A stretch of DNA of 44,725 nucleotides from a virus. Each line of letters begins with the position of its first letter. Positions within the stretch are counted from its first letter, which is position 1. Location of the stretch: the IMG/VR virus record IMGVR_UViG_3300042995_000011, positions 1-44,725 of that record; one strand, given 5' to 3'. The notes below the pieces were generated by a model. The model saw only the letters and a program-made list of their open reading frames with translations, made no database searches and was not told the DNA's origin. Below are positions 14,195-21,669 of the stretch, one piece after another. Made by a program: the position numbers and the translations under genes.

Positions 14195-14794
14195 ATGCTG
14201 CGAGATATCCGCCGCGCCCCCTTCTGCTGGCAGGACAAGCACGCCCTGCGGATCCTACGCGCCCACTACGACGGGGAGCGCCTCAAGCAGCGCGCCACCG
14301 CCCTGGCCGTCTACCTGGCCTTGACCGAGCTGGCCTCTGACCAGTACCAGCAGGATCGGGTTGAGGTGGTGCATCGCGCCATCTGGGAGGCGACGGGCAC
14401 CAGCGAGTCGACGGTCAAGCGCTACCTCAAAGAGTTCGTGGAGATCGGCCTCATCGCCGTGGAGCATCGCAAGCTCGATCAGGAGATCAGCCTCCCCAAC
14501 ATCTACACGCTGCTGACCCCTGGGTCCACCGGTGAACCCACCCCGTCCACCAACGGCCTGACCCCTGGGTCCACCCATGAACCCACCGGGTCCGCTAATG
14601 GCCACCTACTAGAAGAACTTAACGTTAAAAAAGATCACGAAGAAGATGATACAAAGTTCCTGCGTCGCATGAAGACCAAATACAAGCTGGCCGAGCGCGA
14701 CCTCGCCGAGTTGGTCAGGCGCCACACGGTCGACGGCTCGCTGCGACAGGCGGCGCTTTGGGGCGAGTTGGCCTCCCGCAAATCCGCCCGCTGA
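14195..14794 (+). CDS. Replication initiator-like winged-helix protein
   Basis: 199 aa. The N-terminal half (LKQRATALAVYLALTELASD, 'RAIWEATGTSESTVKRYLKEFVEIGLIAVE') is a winged helix of the type found in plasmid and phage initiators and replisome organisers. The middle contains two 15-residue repeats (LTPGSTGEPTPSTNG and LTPGSTHEPTGSANG), encoded by two 45-bp tandem repeats that look like iterons. The C-terminal part is helical and charged. No polymerase, helicase or primase is encoded, so this protein would recruit the host replisome, with the origin perhaps inside its own gene as in lambda O. This is inference from architecture and context. Confidence 0.62.
   Translation: MLRDIRRAPFCWQDKHALRILRAHYDGERLKQRATALAVYLALTELASDQYQQDRVEVVHRAIWEATGTSESTVKRYLKEFVEIGLIAVEHRKLDQEISLPNIYTLLTPGSTGEPTPSTNGLTPGSTHEPTGSANGHLLEELNVKKDHEEDDTKFLRRMKTKYKLAERDLAELVRRHTVDGSLRQAALWGELASRKSAR
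14513..14602 (+). repeat. Two tandem 45-bp iteron-like repeats inside the initiator gene (candidate origin)
   Basis: Units 14513-14557 and 14558-14602 share an identical 18-mer (CTGACCCCTGGGTCCACC), TGAACCCACC and GTCC(A/G)C(C/T)AA(C/T)GGCC at the same spacing. Within each unit TGGGTCCA and TGAACCCA are opposed half-sites. They encode a low-complexity linker, so the DNA may be conserved for binding rather than for protein function. Confidence 0.6.
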
Positions 14795-15014
14795 ACACAT
14801 TTTTATGTCAAAATGACTTGCTGGTCACATTGCTGGCGGCTTTGCTTGCCGGCCAGGCTTCCCTCGGCCACGATTCCGTGCTATGCTGCTGGAAACCCCG
14901 CATCGCGCCGCCCCCGACTCCCGTTGTGTGTATTGTCTGTATTCTTCACATCTACCACCGACCACACACCCCAACGGGACCCCCGCAGCGGCATACGCGA
15001 AAGGAACGACGCCC
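14795..15014 (+). promoter_or_regulatory. Leader region of the ATPase operon
   Basis: 220 bases with no gene. GTGC-TATGCT near 14878-14887 is a possible extended -10 with a weak -35. Downstream, CCCGTTGTGTGT (14920-14931) can pair with ACACAC-CCC-AACGGG (14964-14978) as a 12-bp stem with a 3-base bulge. AAGGAA lies 9 bases before ATG 15015. The stem suggests leader-based control, for example attenuation. Confidence 0.45.
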
Positions 15015-17120
15015 ATGGCGCTGGACACGCTCCTCGGCTGGGACACCGCCACCAACGAGCAAGTCATCCTCCCCTTCGCGACACGTACGCAGGGCACCTA
15101 CGTCCTCGGCAAGAACGGCATGGGCAAGACCAACCTTATCCTGAATATGATCGAGACCGACTTTCAGGAGGCCGACCACGCCAATGGTGAGCCCGTCTCG
15201 CTCTTCGCCATCGATCCGTCGGGCGACATGGCCCTGGATATCGCCAGGATGTGCCCCGAGGGCCACGTGGACAAGCTGACGCTGGTGGAGTTCAAGCCGG
15301 GCTCGTGCCCGGGCATCAACCTCTTCCGCGTCGACGACCCGGCCCACCGCAGGCGAGCCGCCGACCAGCTGGTGCAGGTCTTCCGGAAGATCTGGGACGA
15401 CTCCTGGGGCCAGGCCATGCAGGACCTGCTCAACAGCCTCACCCGCGTCTTCGTCGACAATCCGGGCGTGACGATGCGGGAGATCCCCAGGTTCCTGCGC
15501 GATGAGGACTTCCGCAATCCGCTGGTGCGCCGCTCGACGAATGCGATCGCCAAAGAGTTCTGGCTGGAGGAGTTCAATCGGCTGACCGAGCCGAGTCAGC
15601 GCCTCCTGGTGGCCCCCCTCCTCCGCAGGGTTCGGGAATGGCTCCTCGATCCGATCCTGCTGGAGGTCTTCTCCTCCCCGGAGACGACGATCGACTTCCG
15701 GGGGGCGATGGACCGGGGCGAGTGGGTGGTCTTCCGCATCCCGATGGGCGAGCTGGGCGAGGGCGTGACGTCCTTCCTCGGCGCGGTCATCCTCGACCAG
15801 ATCAGCCAGGCGGCCTTCTCGCGGCAGGACACCCCGAGGGAGCAGCGGACGCGCTGCCACGTCTACTGCGACGAGTATCACCGCTTCTCGACGCCGGCGA
15901 CGGCCGAACTTTTCACCGGCGTCAGGCAATTCAACGTCGGCATGACGGTCGCTCACCAGGTGCGCGAGCAGATCGACGCGATCAACAAGGCCTCGGCGAG
16001 CAACGCCGCGACGCAGATCTTCTTCCAGCTGACCGCCAAGGACGCGCGGGAGTTGGCCGGGGAGCTGACGCAGCTGGGCGGCCAGCCGAAGACGGTACCC
16101 CCGAAACTCTTCAGCTACATCCTGCGTCACCAGCACCCCCACTCTCGGGTGCGGGAGTTAACCCCGATTATCGAGCGGAAGATGCGGCCAGTCCGGGGCG
16201 GCAACGATATGGTCGACGAGTACCTGGCGATGTGGTTCGACGAGGGGCGCTATCGCTGGCCACCCTCCAAGGGGCTGCCGGCCAAGGAGATCTGCGCGCT
16301 GATCTTCGCCTTCTTCGACTACGATGACATGCGGCACCTGACCACCCGGGAGATCATCGAGAACCATATCAATGACCAGTTGCGCCGCTCCGAACTCCCG
16401 GCTCAGCCCTCGTGGTTCTACTCCGAGGTCTTCCAGAATTGCCAGGACACGATGCAACGGCGCATGGAGGAGGCCTTCAACGCCGCGCCGCGAGACATCG
16501 CCGTAATCGCCCGTGGGATCATCAGGGCGCTCGCGGAAAACAAGGACACCGACAAGGCGCTCAAATATAACCTCCTCTTCTATTATTGGGAGTCCGACCG
16601 CTTCGCCGAGTACACCGGGCAACTGATAGTTCACAGCCGGGAGAAGGGGCGCACGGTCCACTTCGGCGATTCCGAGCGTGACTCCCCCGCCCGCTTCCTC
16701 ACCCGACCGGGGCAACCTGAGTTGTCGGCGGACGTCCACGAGCTGGCGCAGTACCTGCTCAAGGTGCCCCCGCTGGTCAGCCAGGTCGATCCTTACAATC
16801 GCCTGCCGGAGCAGTCCACGGCGGAGACGCTGGCCAATCTCCCCAGGTGGCACTTCCACATCAAGCTGGGCGCGGGTGAGGCGGTCTCCGAGCACACCGC
16901 CAAGGGTGCCCCTCGGCCGCAGATGGTCGAGAGCAGCTGGCACCTCCCGCGCATCCGCGACGAGTCCAGGGAGCGCTACCGGCAAAAGCCCCGCGATGAC
17001 GATGGCGGCGAGACCCTGATGGAAGCGCCTCCGGACCGACCCTCCGGACTTGGTCCGAACGTCCGGAGGCGGGTCGAGTTCAAGCCCCGCTGGCATCCGG
17101 GCGATGAGCCTGTGGTATAA
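15015..17120 (+). CDS. VirD4/TraG/HerA-type conjugation-like ATPase (first of a pair)
   Basis: 701 aa from ATG 15015 (AAGGAA upstream; the preceding in-frame stretch looks like leader). The P-loop is 'LGKNGMGKTN' at about residues 31-40 and the Walker B 'HVYCDEYHRF' at about 284-293, followed by a sensor-like 'TVAHQVREQ'. The order 'FAIDPSGDMALDIARMCPEG', 'PGINLF', 'VQVFRKIWDDSWG' is typical of type IV coupling-protein relatives encoded beside replication-relaxation proteins in plasmids and ICEs. There is no N-terminal transmembrane pair, so it is a soluble form. The role may be DNA pumping or remodelling. It is unusual in a tailed phage of this size; the C-terminal ~300 residues are not recognised. 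Confidence 0.8.
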   Translation: MALDTLLGWDTATNEQVILPFATRTQGTYVLGKNGMGKTNLILNMIETDFQEADHANGEPVSLFAIDPSGDMALDIARMCPEGHVDKLTLVEFKPGSCPGINLFRVDDPAHRRRAADQLVQVFRKIWDDSWGQAMQDLLNSLTRVFVDNPGVTMREIPRFLRDEDFRNPLVRRSTNAIAKEFWLEEFNRLTEPSQRLLVAPLLRRVREWLLDPILLEVFSSPETTIDFRGAMDRGEWVVFRIPMGELGEGVTSFLGAVILDQISQAAFSRQDTPREQRTRCHVYCDEYHRFSTPATAELFTGVRQFNVGMTVAHQVREQIDAINKASASNAATQIFFQLTAKDARELAGELTQLGGQPKTVPPKLFSYILRHQHPHSRVRELTPIIERKMRPVRGGNDMVDEYLAMWFDEGRYRWPPSKGLPAKEICALIFAFFDYDDMRHLTTREIIENHINDQLRRSELPAQPSWFYSEVFQNCQDTMQRRMEEAFNAAPRDIAVIARGIIRALAENKDTDKALKYNLLFYYWESDRFAEYTGQLIVHSREKGRTVHFGDSERDSPARFLTRPGQPELSADVHELAQYLLKVPPLVSQVDPYNRLPEQSTAETLANLPRWHFHIKLGAGEAVSEHTAKGAPRPQMVESSWHLPRIRDESRERYRQKPRDDDGGETLMEAPPDRPSGLGPNVRRRVEFKPRWHPGDEPVV

Positions 17121-17134
17121 ATGAAGCAAGTATT

Positions 17135-18010
17135 ATGACAACCACGCCCCTCACCACCGCCGAGGAGTTGGTGCTGCAGGCCGTGAACGAGTTCCACGCG
17201 CTCACCAGCGAGCAGCTGCGCCGACTCCTCTACGGCAATTCGATCGAGCACGCCCGCAAGCGCCTCCATCGCCTCCAGGACCTGGGGTATCTCGACCGCA
17301 AGCGCCTGCCCCTCCCCGAGAAGCAGGAAGGCGGCGGGACGTATCGCCGCTACTGGCTCACGGCGGAAGGCAAGAAGTACCTCAAGTGGCTGGGCATCAC
17401 CCCCAAGGCGGTCATCCCGCCCAGCGAGGAAGCGGGGCACCAGGATCTCTTCGTCAAGCACGAGGTAGGGGTCAACGACGTCCTCATCGCGGCGACCCTG
17501 CTGGCAAAGCGCGGGAGGCGGGTGCGGGTCCTCGAGCGAAAGCACGAGCGGGAATTGCGGCGCAGCCCGGTCGAGGTGCGTATCGCCGGCAGGAAGGCCA
17601 GGGTCGCGATGGACGGCTGGGTGCGCTGGCTGGTCGACGAGCGCTTCGAGGTCTGCTTCGGGCTGGAGTACGACCGCGGCACGGAGGATCAGGCGTATAT
17701 CCGGGACAAGGTCCGGAAGCTGGCGGCGATGACGGAAGGGCGTCCGTCCCCCTATACGGAGCACTTCCGGAGCGAGTCCCTGGTGATCGGCTTCGTCGCC
17801 GAGCAGGGGAGGGCGCGGGCGGAGCAACTCCTCGACTGGATCGAGGTGGAGTTGGCGGCCTCGGGACTCACGAGTTACGCGGGATTGTTCCTGGTGACGG
17901 GGTCCGACCCCACCGCCGATTACGAGGATTTCTTCTGCGGCCGGAACTGGGTCCGGCCGTTCGGAGACAGTCCGGAGCCCCTCCTGGAGTTGGAGGACTC
18001 CGGTGCGTGA
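17135..18010 (+). CDS. Replication-relaxation family protein
   Basis: 291 aa. The start 'TTAEELVLQAVNEFHALTSEQLRRLLYG' with 'ARKRLHRLQDLGYLDRK' is the winged helix of the replication-relaxation family (Pfam Replic_Relax), and 'RRYWLTAEGKKYL' follows. The middle 'LFVKHEVGVNDVLIAATLLAKR' and 'GLEYDRGTED' correspond to the nuclease-like second half, where D/E...E-x-D residues are visible. The gene sits between two VirD4-like ATPases, the usual arrangement in plasmids and integrative elements of Gram-positive bacteria and Chloroflexota. It overlaps the next gene by 4 bp (GTGA). Its biochemical role is not established. Confidence 0.82.
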   Translation: MTTTPLTTAEELVLQAVNEFHALTSEQLRRLLYGNSIEHARKRLHRLQDLGYLDRKRLPLPEKQEGGGTYRRYWLTAEGKKYLKWLGITPKAVIPPSEEAGHQDLFVKHEVGVNDVLIAATLLAKRGRRVRVLERKHERELRRSPVEVRIAGRKARVAMDGWVRWLVDERFEVCFGLEYDRGTEDQAYIRDKVRKLAAMTEGRPSPYTEHFRSESLVIGFVAEQGRARAEQLLDWIEVELAASGLTSYAGLFLVTGSDPTADYEDFFCGRNWVRPFGDSPEPLLELEDSGA

Positions 18011-19425
18011 GTGACATATCCCTCGGCCACCACGGTCTTTTCCATCTCCTCCCCCTGCGCCTGAACGATCGCCAGCTGCGCGCCCACTTCCACGTCGTGG
18101 GGATCTCCGAGTCGGGCAAATCCAACTTCCTGGCGGGCTTCTACGTCAACCTGATCTTGGGCGGCCACCACGCCACGCTGATCGACCCCCACGGCGATTT
18201 GGCAACCCTCGTCATCAAGCGCTTACTGGAAGTGGGGTACTTCCGCGAGGGAAGCACGGACAAACTCCTGTACCTCAACATCCCCAGGGCGGAGGAGCGC
18301 GGCCTCTACGCGCCGCTCAATCTCCTCAAGCAGCCCTTCGCGCCGGACAAGGTACCAAGCAACGTAAGGGAGGCCTTCCACCGCGCCTACAAGGAGCTCG
18401 CAAGCGGAGCAGCGACCTTCGACACCTTGCTCCCCGACGCCATCCAGTTGCTGATGAACAACGACCTCCCCTTGACCGATCTGAACCGCGTCCTCTTCGA
18501 CGACGCTTTCCGCTCCAGGCTGCTGGAAGGGGAGCGGGACTTCTACCTGGCCGAGTCCTTCCGCGACGTCTATGACAAGCTCAGAAAGCCCGACCAGGTG
18601 ATGTACGCCGGCTCGGTGCAACGGAGAGCCAGGCAACTCACGCAGCTGGGCATCTTCCGCCACGGCCTCGCGCAGCCGGACTTGGTCATCAATCCCCGCG
18701 AAATCATGGACGAGGGCAGGAGCCTGATCGTCAATCTCGCCACCACCAGCGACGAGGTGACCTCGATGATCGGATCTTTCATCATGGTCATGTACGAGCA
18801 GGCCGCCAAGTCGCGGGAGAACATCGACCCGAGTAAAAGACTTCCCCATTTCCTCATCGTCGACGAAGCCCCCATCTTCATGAGTCGGGACGAGGAGGCC
18901 TTCGGCAACATGCTGAGTAAGACCCGCAAGTACGGCCTCTTCCTCACCTTCGCCCACCAAGATTACTCGCAACTTTCCCCCAAAATGATAGGCGCGCTCT
19001 CCAACGCCAAGCTGAAAGCCATCTTCCGGCTGGAGCGGGACTCGGCCGAGCTGGCGGTCAGGACGATCAGCGAGGTGGATACGAAGAGCCTGATGGTCAG
19101 AGATGAGAAGGAAACCGAAGGGCGAGGCATGAAGGAGCAATGGGAGGATCAGGTCAAAGAGGTCAAGAACCTCAGGGTCGGCAAGGCGCTGGTGCGCAAG
19201 GAGTTGCCGCCCTGGCCACAGCCCATCCAGTTCTTCTTCCCGCGTCCCACCACCAGGGTCTACCACGTCAAGACGGAGCATCTGCCGGAGCCGAAGGTCG
19301 ACCCCGACGAATTGGCAAGGATCGAGGAGTACTACTTACGGACTTACTTCCGCCCGGCTTCCGAACCAAGTCCGGAGCCTCCGGAGAAGGTACCGGCCTT
19401 TGTCCGCAAGAAGATTCTTACTTGA
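18007..19425 (+). CDS. VirD4/TraG/HerA-type ATPase (second of a pair)
   Basis: 472 aa from GTG 18007, which overlaps the previous stop (GTGA). The in-frame stretch further upstream merely runs antiparallel in meaning to the replication-relaxation gene and is ignored. The P-loop is 'GISESGKSN' (about 32-40), followed by 'LIDPHGDLATLVIKRL', a hallmark of TraG/VirD4 and HerA relatives. Walker B is 'HFLIVDEAPIF' near residue 280, and 'FLTFAHQDYSQLSP' is the conserved sensor region. No transmembrane segment is present. Together with the genes at 15015 and 17135 it forms a conjugation-derived cassette. Ends 19425 with Pro-rich tail. Confidence 0.82.
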   Translation: MSDISLGHHGLFHLLPLRLNDRQLRAHFHVVGISESGKSNFLAGFYVNLILGGHHATLIDPHGDLATLVIKRLLEVGYFREGSTDKLLYLNIPRAEERGLYAPLNLLKQPFAPDKVPSNVREAFHRAYKELASGAATFDTLLPDAIQLLMNNDLPLTDLNRVLFDDAFRSRLLEGERDFYLAESFRDVYDKLRKPDQVMYAGSVQRRARQLTQLGIFRHGLAQPDLVINPREIMDEGRSLIVNLATTSDEVTSMIGSFIMVMYEQAAKSRENIDPSKRLPHFLIVDEAPIFMSRDEEAFGNMLSKTRKYGLFLTFAHQDYSQLSPKMIGALSNAKLKAIFRLERDSAELAVRTISEVDTKSLMVRDEKETEGRGMKEQWEDQVKEVKNLRVGKALVRKELPPWPQPIQFFFPRPTTRVYHVKTEHLPEPKVDPDELARIEEYYLRTYFRPASEPSPEPPEKVPAFVRKKILT

Positions 19426-19449
19426 CTTATTTGACATAAATGCTATAAA
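19422..19449 (+). promoter_or_regulatory. Promoter with extended -10 (TTGACT-N16-TATAAA)
   Basis: TTGACT 19422-19427 and TGC-TATAAA (TATAAA 19444-19449) lie 16 bp apart. The promoter overlaps the end of the second ATPase gene and reads into a structured leader with competing hairpins (19468-19547). Confidence 0.6.
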
Positions 19450-19454
19450 TGGGG

Positions 19455-19821
19455 TGCGGTTAAATGGTTGGAAAACGAAGCTCTTTTGTTGCGGCTAGCA
19501 CCGCAAACCGTTTTCCAACATGCTAGCCGAAACAGAGGAGCTTTTTTGTTGGCTGACTGCTGGGATAGCCAAGAGTTCATCGACCGGGGTTCATTACCTC
19601 GCCAATAGAGGACTAGCTACCAGGGGAGGTACCTTAACCAAAGTAGCACCCAGCCATGAGCCAACGAGAAATTTGACAACTGAATGAAGCGGACAAGCCG
19701 TCAGTGAGGAGCAAGGGTAGCACCCTTTAGAAGCTCGCAGCTTCCACGGTGAGGGCGCCCGACTGTGGCACGTCCATTGAGGAGCACACTCTCTCCCGCT
19801 TCATTGAGTTATCAATCAACT
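19455..19821 (+). ncRNA. Structured leader or small RNA with interleaved hairpins (candidate switch/attenuator)
   Basis: Nearly 370 bases without a gene. Stem A: TTGGAAAACG 19468-19477 with CGTTTTCCAA 19509-19518, enclosing TTGCGG 19489-19494 with CCGCAA 19501-19506. Stem B: AAGCTC 19478-19483 plus GGCTAGCA 19493-19500 pairs with TGCTAGCC 19521-19528 plus GAGCTT 19538-19543, and is followed by TTTT. Stem B's left side lies inside A and its right side outside, so the two are exclusive or pseudoknotted. B plus T-run resembles a terminator and A an antiterminator. Further GC-rich stems continue to about 19760. It precedes the gene at 19822. Confidence 0.5.
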
Positions 19822-20286
19822 ATGAGAATCGAAGACCAGGTCACATCGCTAGAACTCGCCAAACGCTTGAAAGAGCTGGGGGTTCGACAGGAGAGTCTAT
19901 TTTGGTGGGTCGATGAAGGCCGGTACGTGCCAAGCTGGAGAGTAAAGTTCAAAAAGAAGGCTCAGGTTCATTGGGCGAGTCGGCAGGAGGAGAGGTTTGT
20001 CTCTGCCTTCACCGTCGCCGAGCTGGGGGAGCTGTTGCCGCAGAGACTGTTCTTCGAGGATGGGTACTTCTATGGGAATGTCTACTTTGAAACATATCCC
20101 TTGAATACTACATCCGGCTGGCTTTGTAACTACGTTGCAACACGGGGCACCGTGCTGATCAACCCCTACTTAGAAGAGGCCCACACCGAGGCCGACGCCC
20201 GAGCGAAGATGCTCATCTACCTCCTCGAAAACGACCTCATCTCCCTAACTGACATCAACGGTAGTGGGTCTTCCACAGTTGATTGA
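19822..20286 (+). CDS. Conserved hypothetical early protein
   Basis: 154 aa from ATG 19822. The pattern 'MRIEDQVTSLELAKRLKELGVRQESLFWW', 'FTVAELGELLP' and 'EADARAKMLIYLLEN' matches a conserved protein seen in many phages, plasmids and bacterial genomes, with no assigned function to my knowledge. Its ATG lacks a strong Shine-Dalgarno and follows the long structured leader at 19455-19821, so expression may depend on that RNA. The last residues are Ser/Gly-rich. Confidence 0.68.
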   Translation: MRIEDQVTSLELAKRLKELGVRQESLFWWVDEGRYVPSWRVKFKKKAQVHWASRQEERFVSAFTVAELGELLPQRLFFEDGYFYGNVYFETYPLNTTSGWLCNYVATRGTVLINPYLEEAHTEADARAKMLIYLLENDLISLTDINGSGSSTVD

Positions 20287-20512
20287 CTCGCAGCAGGTCG
20301 GATAGGGAGCCGTTGAGATACTACGGTGTCCTGAGTTACTCACCCGTCTAGAACTTTCCGACCACTTTTTTTATTCGAAGCTCGCTTCGGGAAGAATAAG
20401 CTGAAGAGCCTCCAGGTAAGGGAACCTGGGGGTCTAAGGGGGGATGTAGTAAATACCACTTCGATATAGTACACCATTCCAGTTAGGGTAAAAAAGCGAT
20501 CAGCCGAATGGG
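20287..20512. other. Intergenic stretch with hairpins
   Basis: No gene is visible. CGAAGC-TC-GCTTCG (20376-20389) sits within TTATTC/GAATAA arms and after a T7 run; CCTCCAGGT/ACCTGGGGG (20409-20417, 20424-20432) forms a 9-bp stem with two G-T pairs. Neither is followed by a U-run. The stretch separates the gene at 19822 from the HEPN module. Confidence 0.4.
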
Positions 20513-20541
20513 TTGCATTAGCCTTGAGTAGCCTCTATGCT
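20513..20541 (+). promoter_or_regulatory. Promoter of the HEPN module (TTGCAT-N17-TATGCT)
   Basis: TTGCAT 20513-20518 and TATGCT 20536-20541 are separated by 17 bp and precede the HEPN gene start at 20580 by 38 bases. It looks like a host-type promoter. Confidence 0.55.
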
Positions 20542-20579
20542 AAATCTACTTATGGCTCACCCTAAGCGCAAGGTGTTCG

Positions 20580-21017
20580 ATGTCTGCATCCTCGGCTTCA
20601 CGACAAGCGGGTCACCGACTTGAGCTACAAGAAATTTCGAGGATGCGCGAGCGCGAGGCAAGATACCTCCTCAGTGGCAGGTTTTACCACGGAGCATACT
20701 ATTTGCTTGGTTACGCGGTGGAGTGTGCCCTGAAAGCATGCGTCACCAGGCAGATACGGCAGGATTCGTTCCCTGATAAGAAATTCGTCAACGCTTTGTA
20801 CACTCACGATCTGAACGAACTTTTGGGGTTAGCAATCCTGCCCCGGGACCGGCCGCAAAGAGGGACAGCCCTCGAGGTAAACTGGACAACGACGACGGGC
20901 TGGTCCGAGAAAGCGCGGTATTACCCAACCATTACCGAGGTTGAGGCCCAAGAGTTATTTGAAGCGGTCACAGATCCTAATGATGGGGTGCTGCCATGGT
21001 TGAGAACACACTGGTAA
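20580..21017 (+). CDS. HEPN-domain protein
   Basis: 145 aa; a later Met (about 20643) is also possible as the start. The segment 'EARYLLSGRFYHGAYYLLGYAVECALKACV', followed by 'YTHDLNELL' and 'WSEKARYYP', is the typical HEPN fold pattern, a family that includes toxins and anti-phage RNases. The canonical R-x4-H active site is not obvious, so it may be a non-catalytic or divergent member. It overlaps the next gene by 22 bp, which implies obligate co-expression, as in toxin-antitoxin or abortive infection pairs. Confidence 0.75.
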   Translation: MSASSASRQAGHRLELQEISRMREREARYLLSGRFYHGAYYLLGYAVECALKACVTRQIRQDSFPDKKFVNALYTHDLNELLGLAILPRDRPQRGTALEVNWTTTTGWSEKARYYPTITEVEAQELFEAVTDPNDGVLPWLRTHW

Positions 21018-21409
21018 AAGAGGGCCTAACCCAGGAGATGATCTCTGCCGGCAAGTGGCTGACTCGCCAATTGAGTAAGCGGATGTCGGTGGATGCCGCG
21101 CTCTGGCTTTATCAGTCCGAGACTAATGCTTGGCAGTTGACCATTGCCACACCCGATGTTAAGACTCGCGGGAAGAGGAAACTCTATCATGAGATACAGA
21201 CCGTCCTCAGCAAAACCAGCGTGGACGTTGAACACTCGGCCTTGAGGTTGAGCGATATTGCGATTGTCGCGAACGATGATCCCTTGGTATCGCTGCTCCG
21301 AAAAGCCATGAAGGTTGAGAAAGGCATCTCGGGGATACGGTTCTCTCGGAATGCCATCGATGGTCAATTCATCGAAGATGCCTATATCTACACGTTGCGT
21401 AGTACATGA
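20996..21409 (+). CDS. Partner of the HEPN protein, conserved hypothetical
   Basis: 137 aa. The pattern 'EMISAGKWLTRQLSKRMSVDAALWLYQSETNAWQLTIATPDV' with 'GKRKLYHEIQTVL' recurs in bacterial proteins encoded next to HEPN genes. The C-terminal 'IRFSRNAIDGQFIEDAYIYTL' is beta-like. It shares 22 bp with the upstream HEPN gene. It is not a minimal nucleotidyltransferase (no GSxxxGxxxxxSDxD), so this is not the classical MNT-HEPN pair. Function is unknown; antitoxin or substrate adaptor is an inference. Confidence 0.7.
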   Translation: MVENTLVKEGLTQEMISAGKWLTRQLSKRMSVDAALWLYQSETNAWQLTIATPDVKTRGKRKLYHEIQTVLSKTSVDVEHSALRLSDIAIVANDDPLVSLLRKAMKVEKGISGIRFSRNAIDGQFIEDAYIYTLRST

Positions 21410-21434
21410 GTACTTGGCAAGTGGTCAATCCTAA

Positions 21435-21450
21435 TAGAATTGTACGTACA
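21435..21450 (+). promoter_or_regulatory. -10 box TAGAAT followed by palindrome TGTACGTACA
   Basis: TAGAAT 21435-21440 is directly followed by the perfect palindrome TGTACGTACA (21441-21450), the same arrangement as at 24749-24763. TTGGCA (21414-21419) is a possible -35 at a short 15-bp spacing. The site should control the structured RNA downstream. Confidence 0.55.
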
Positions 21451-21650
21451 TCAGGGGTTGCACCGGTGCTCCCGCCGCCGAAACTCTCTCGGGAGCCGGG
21501 CGAACGGGACGCGGGCGAACCAGTCGGGCGGGGCTCTCGGGCACCGAACGACGAAGCGCCCCAGCTAGGTGCCGCAAGGCACCGGACACGCGAGCGCACC
21601 TGATCGAGCGAATGCCGACGGCCTCTCGGGGTTGTCGGCATTCGTCGTTT
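21447..21650 (+). ncRNA. GC-rich structured small RNA with intrinsic terminator
   Basis: About 200 bases of GC-rich, non-coding DNA start at a -10/operator and end in a strong terminator (CGAATGCCGAC 21609-21619 / GTCGGCATTCG 21634-21644, then TCGTTT). Internal stems include CTCCCG 21469-21474 / CGGGAG 21490-21495 and a perfect GGTGCC-GCAA-GGCACC hairpin (21568-21583) with a GNRA tetraloop. I do not recognise it as RNase P, tmRNA, 6S, GOLLD, ROOL or an IscB-linked RNA. It follows the HEPN module. Confidence 0.55.
21609..21650 (+). terminator. Intrinsic terminator of the GC-rich RNA
   Basis: An 11-bp perfect stem (CGAATGCCGAC / GTCGGCATTCG) with a 14-base loop is followed by TCGTTT. The U-run is short. 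It also lies at the 3' side of the converging 57-aa gene (21670-21843) and might act in both directions. Confidence 0.6.
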
Positions 21651-21669
21651 AAGCGGCGTCGGTGAAGGT

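Noticed and set aside
17386-18006. Long upstream extension of the second ATPase reading frame
   Set aside because: It overlaps the replication-relaxation gene out of frame; the P-loop domain starts at GTG 18007 with a GTGA overlap.
20376-20432. Hairpins as intrinsic terminator of the 19822 gene
   Set aside because: Neither stem is followed by a T-run on the + strand; the T7 run lies before the first stem.
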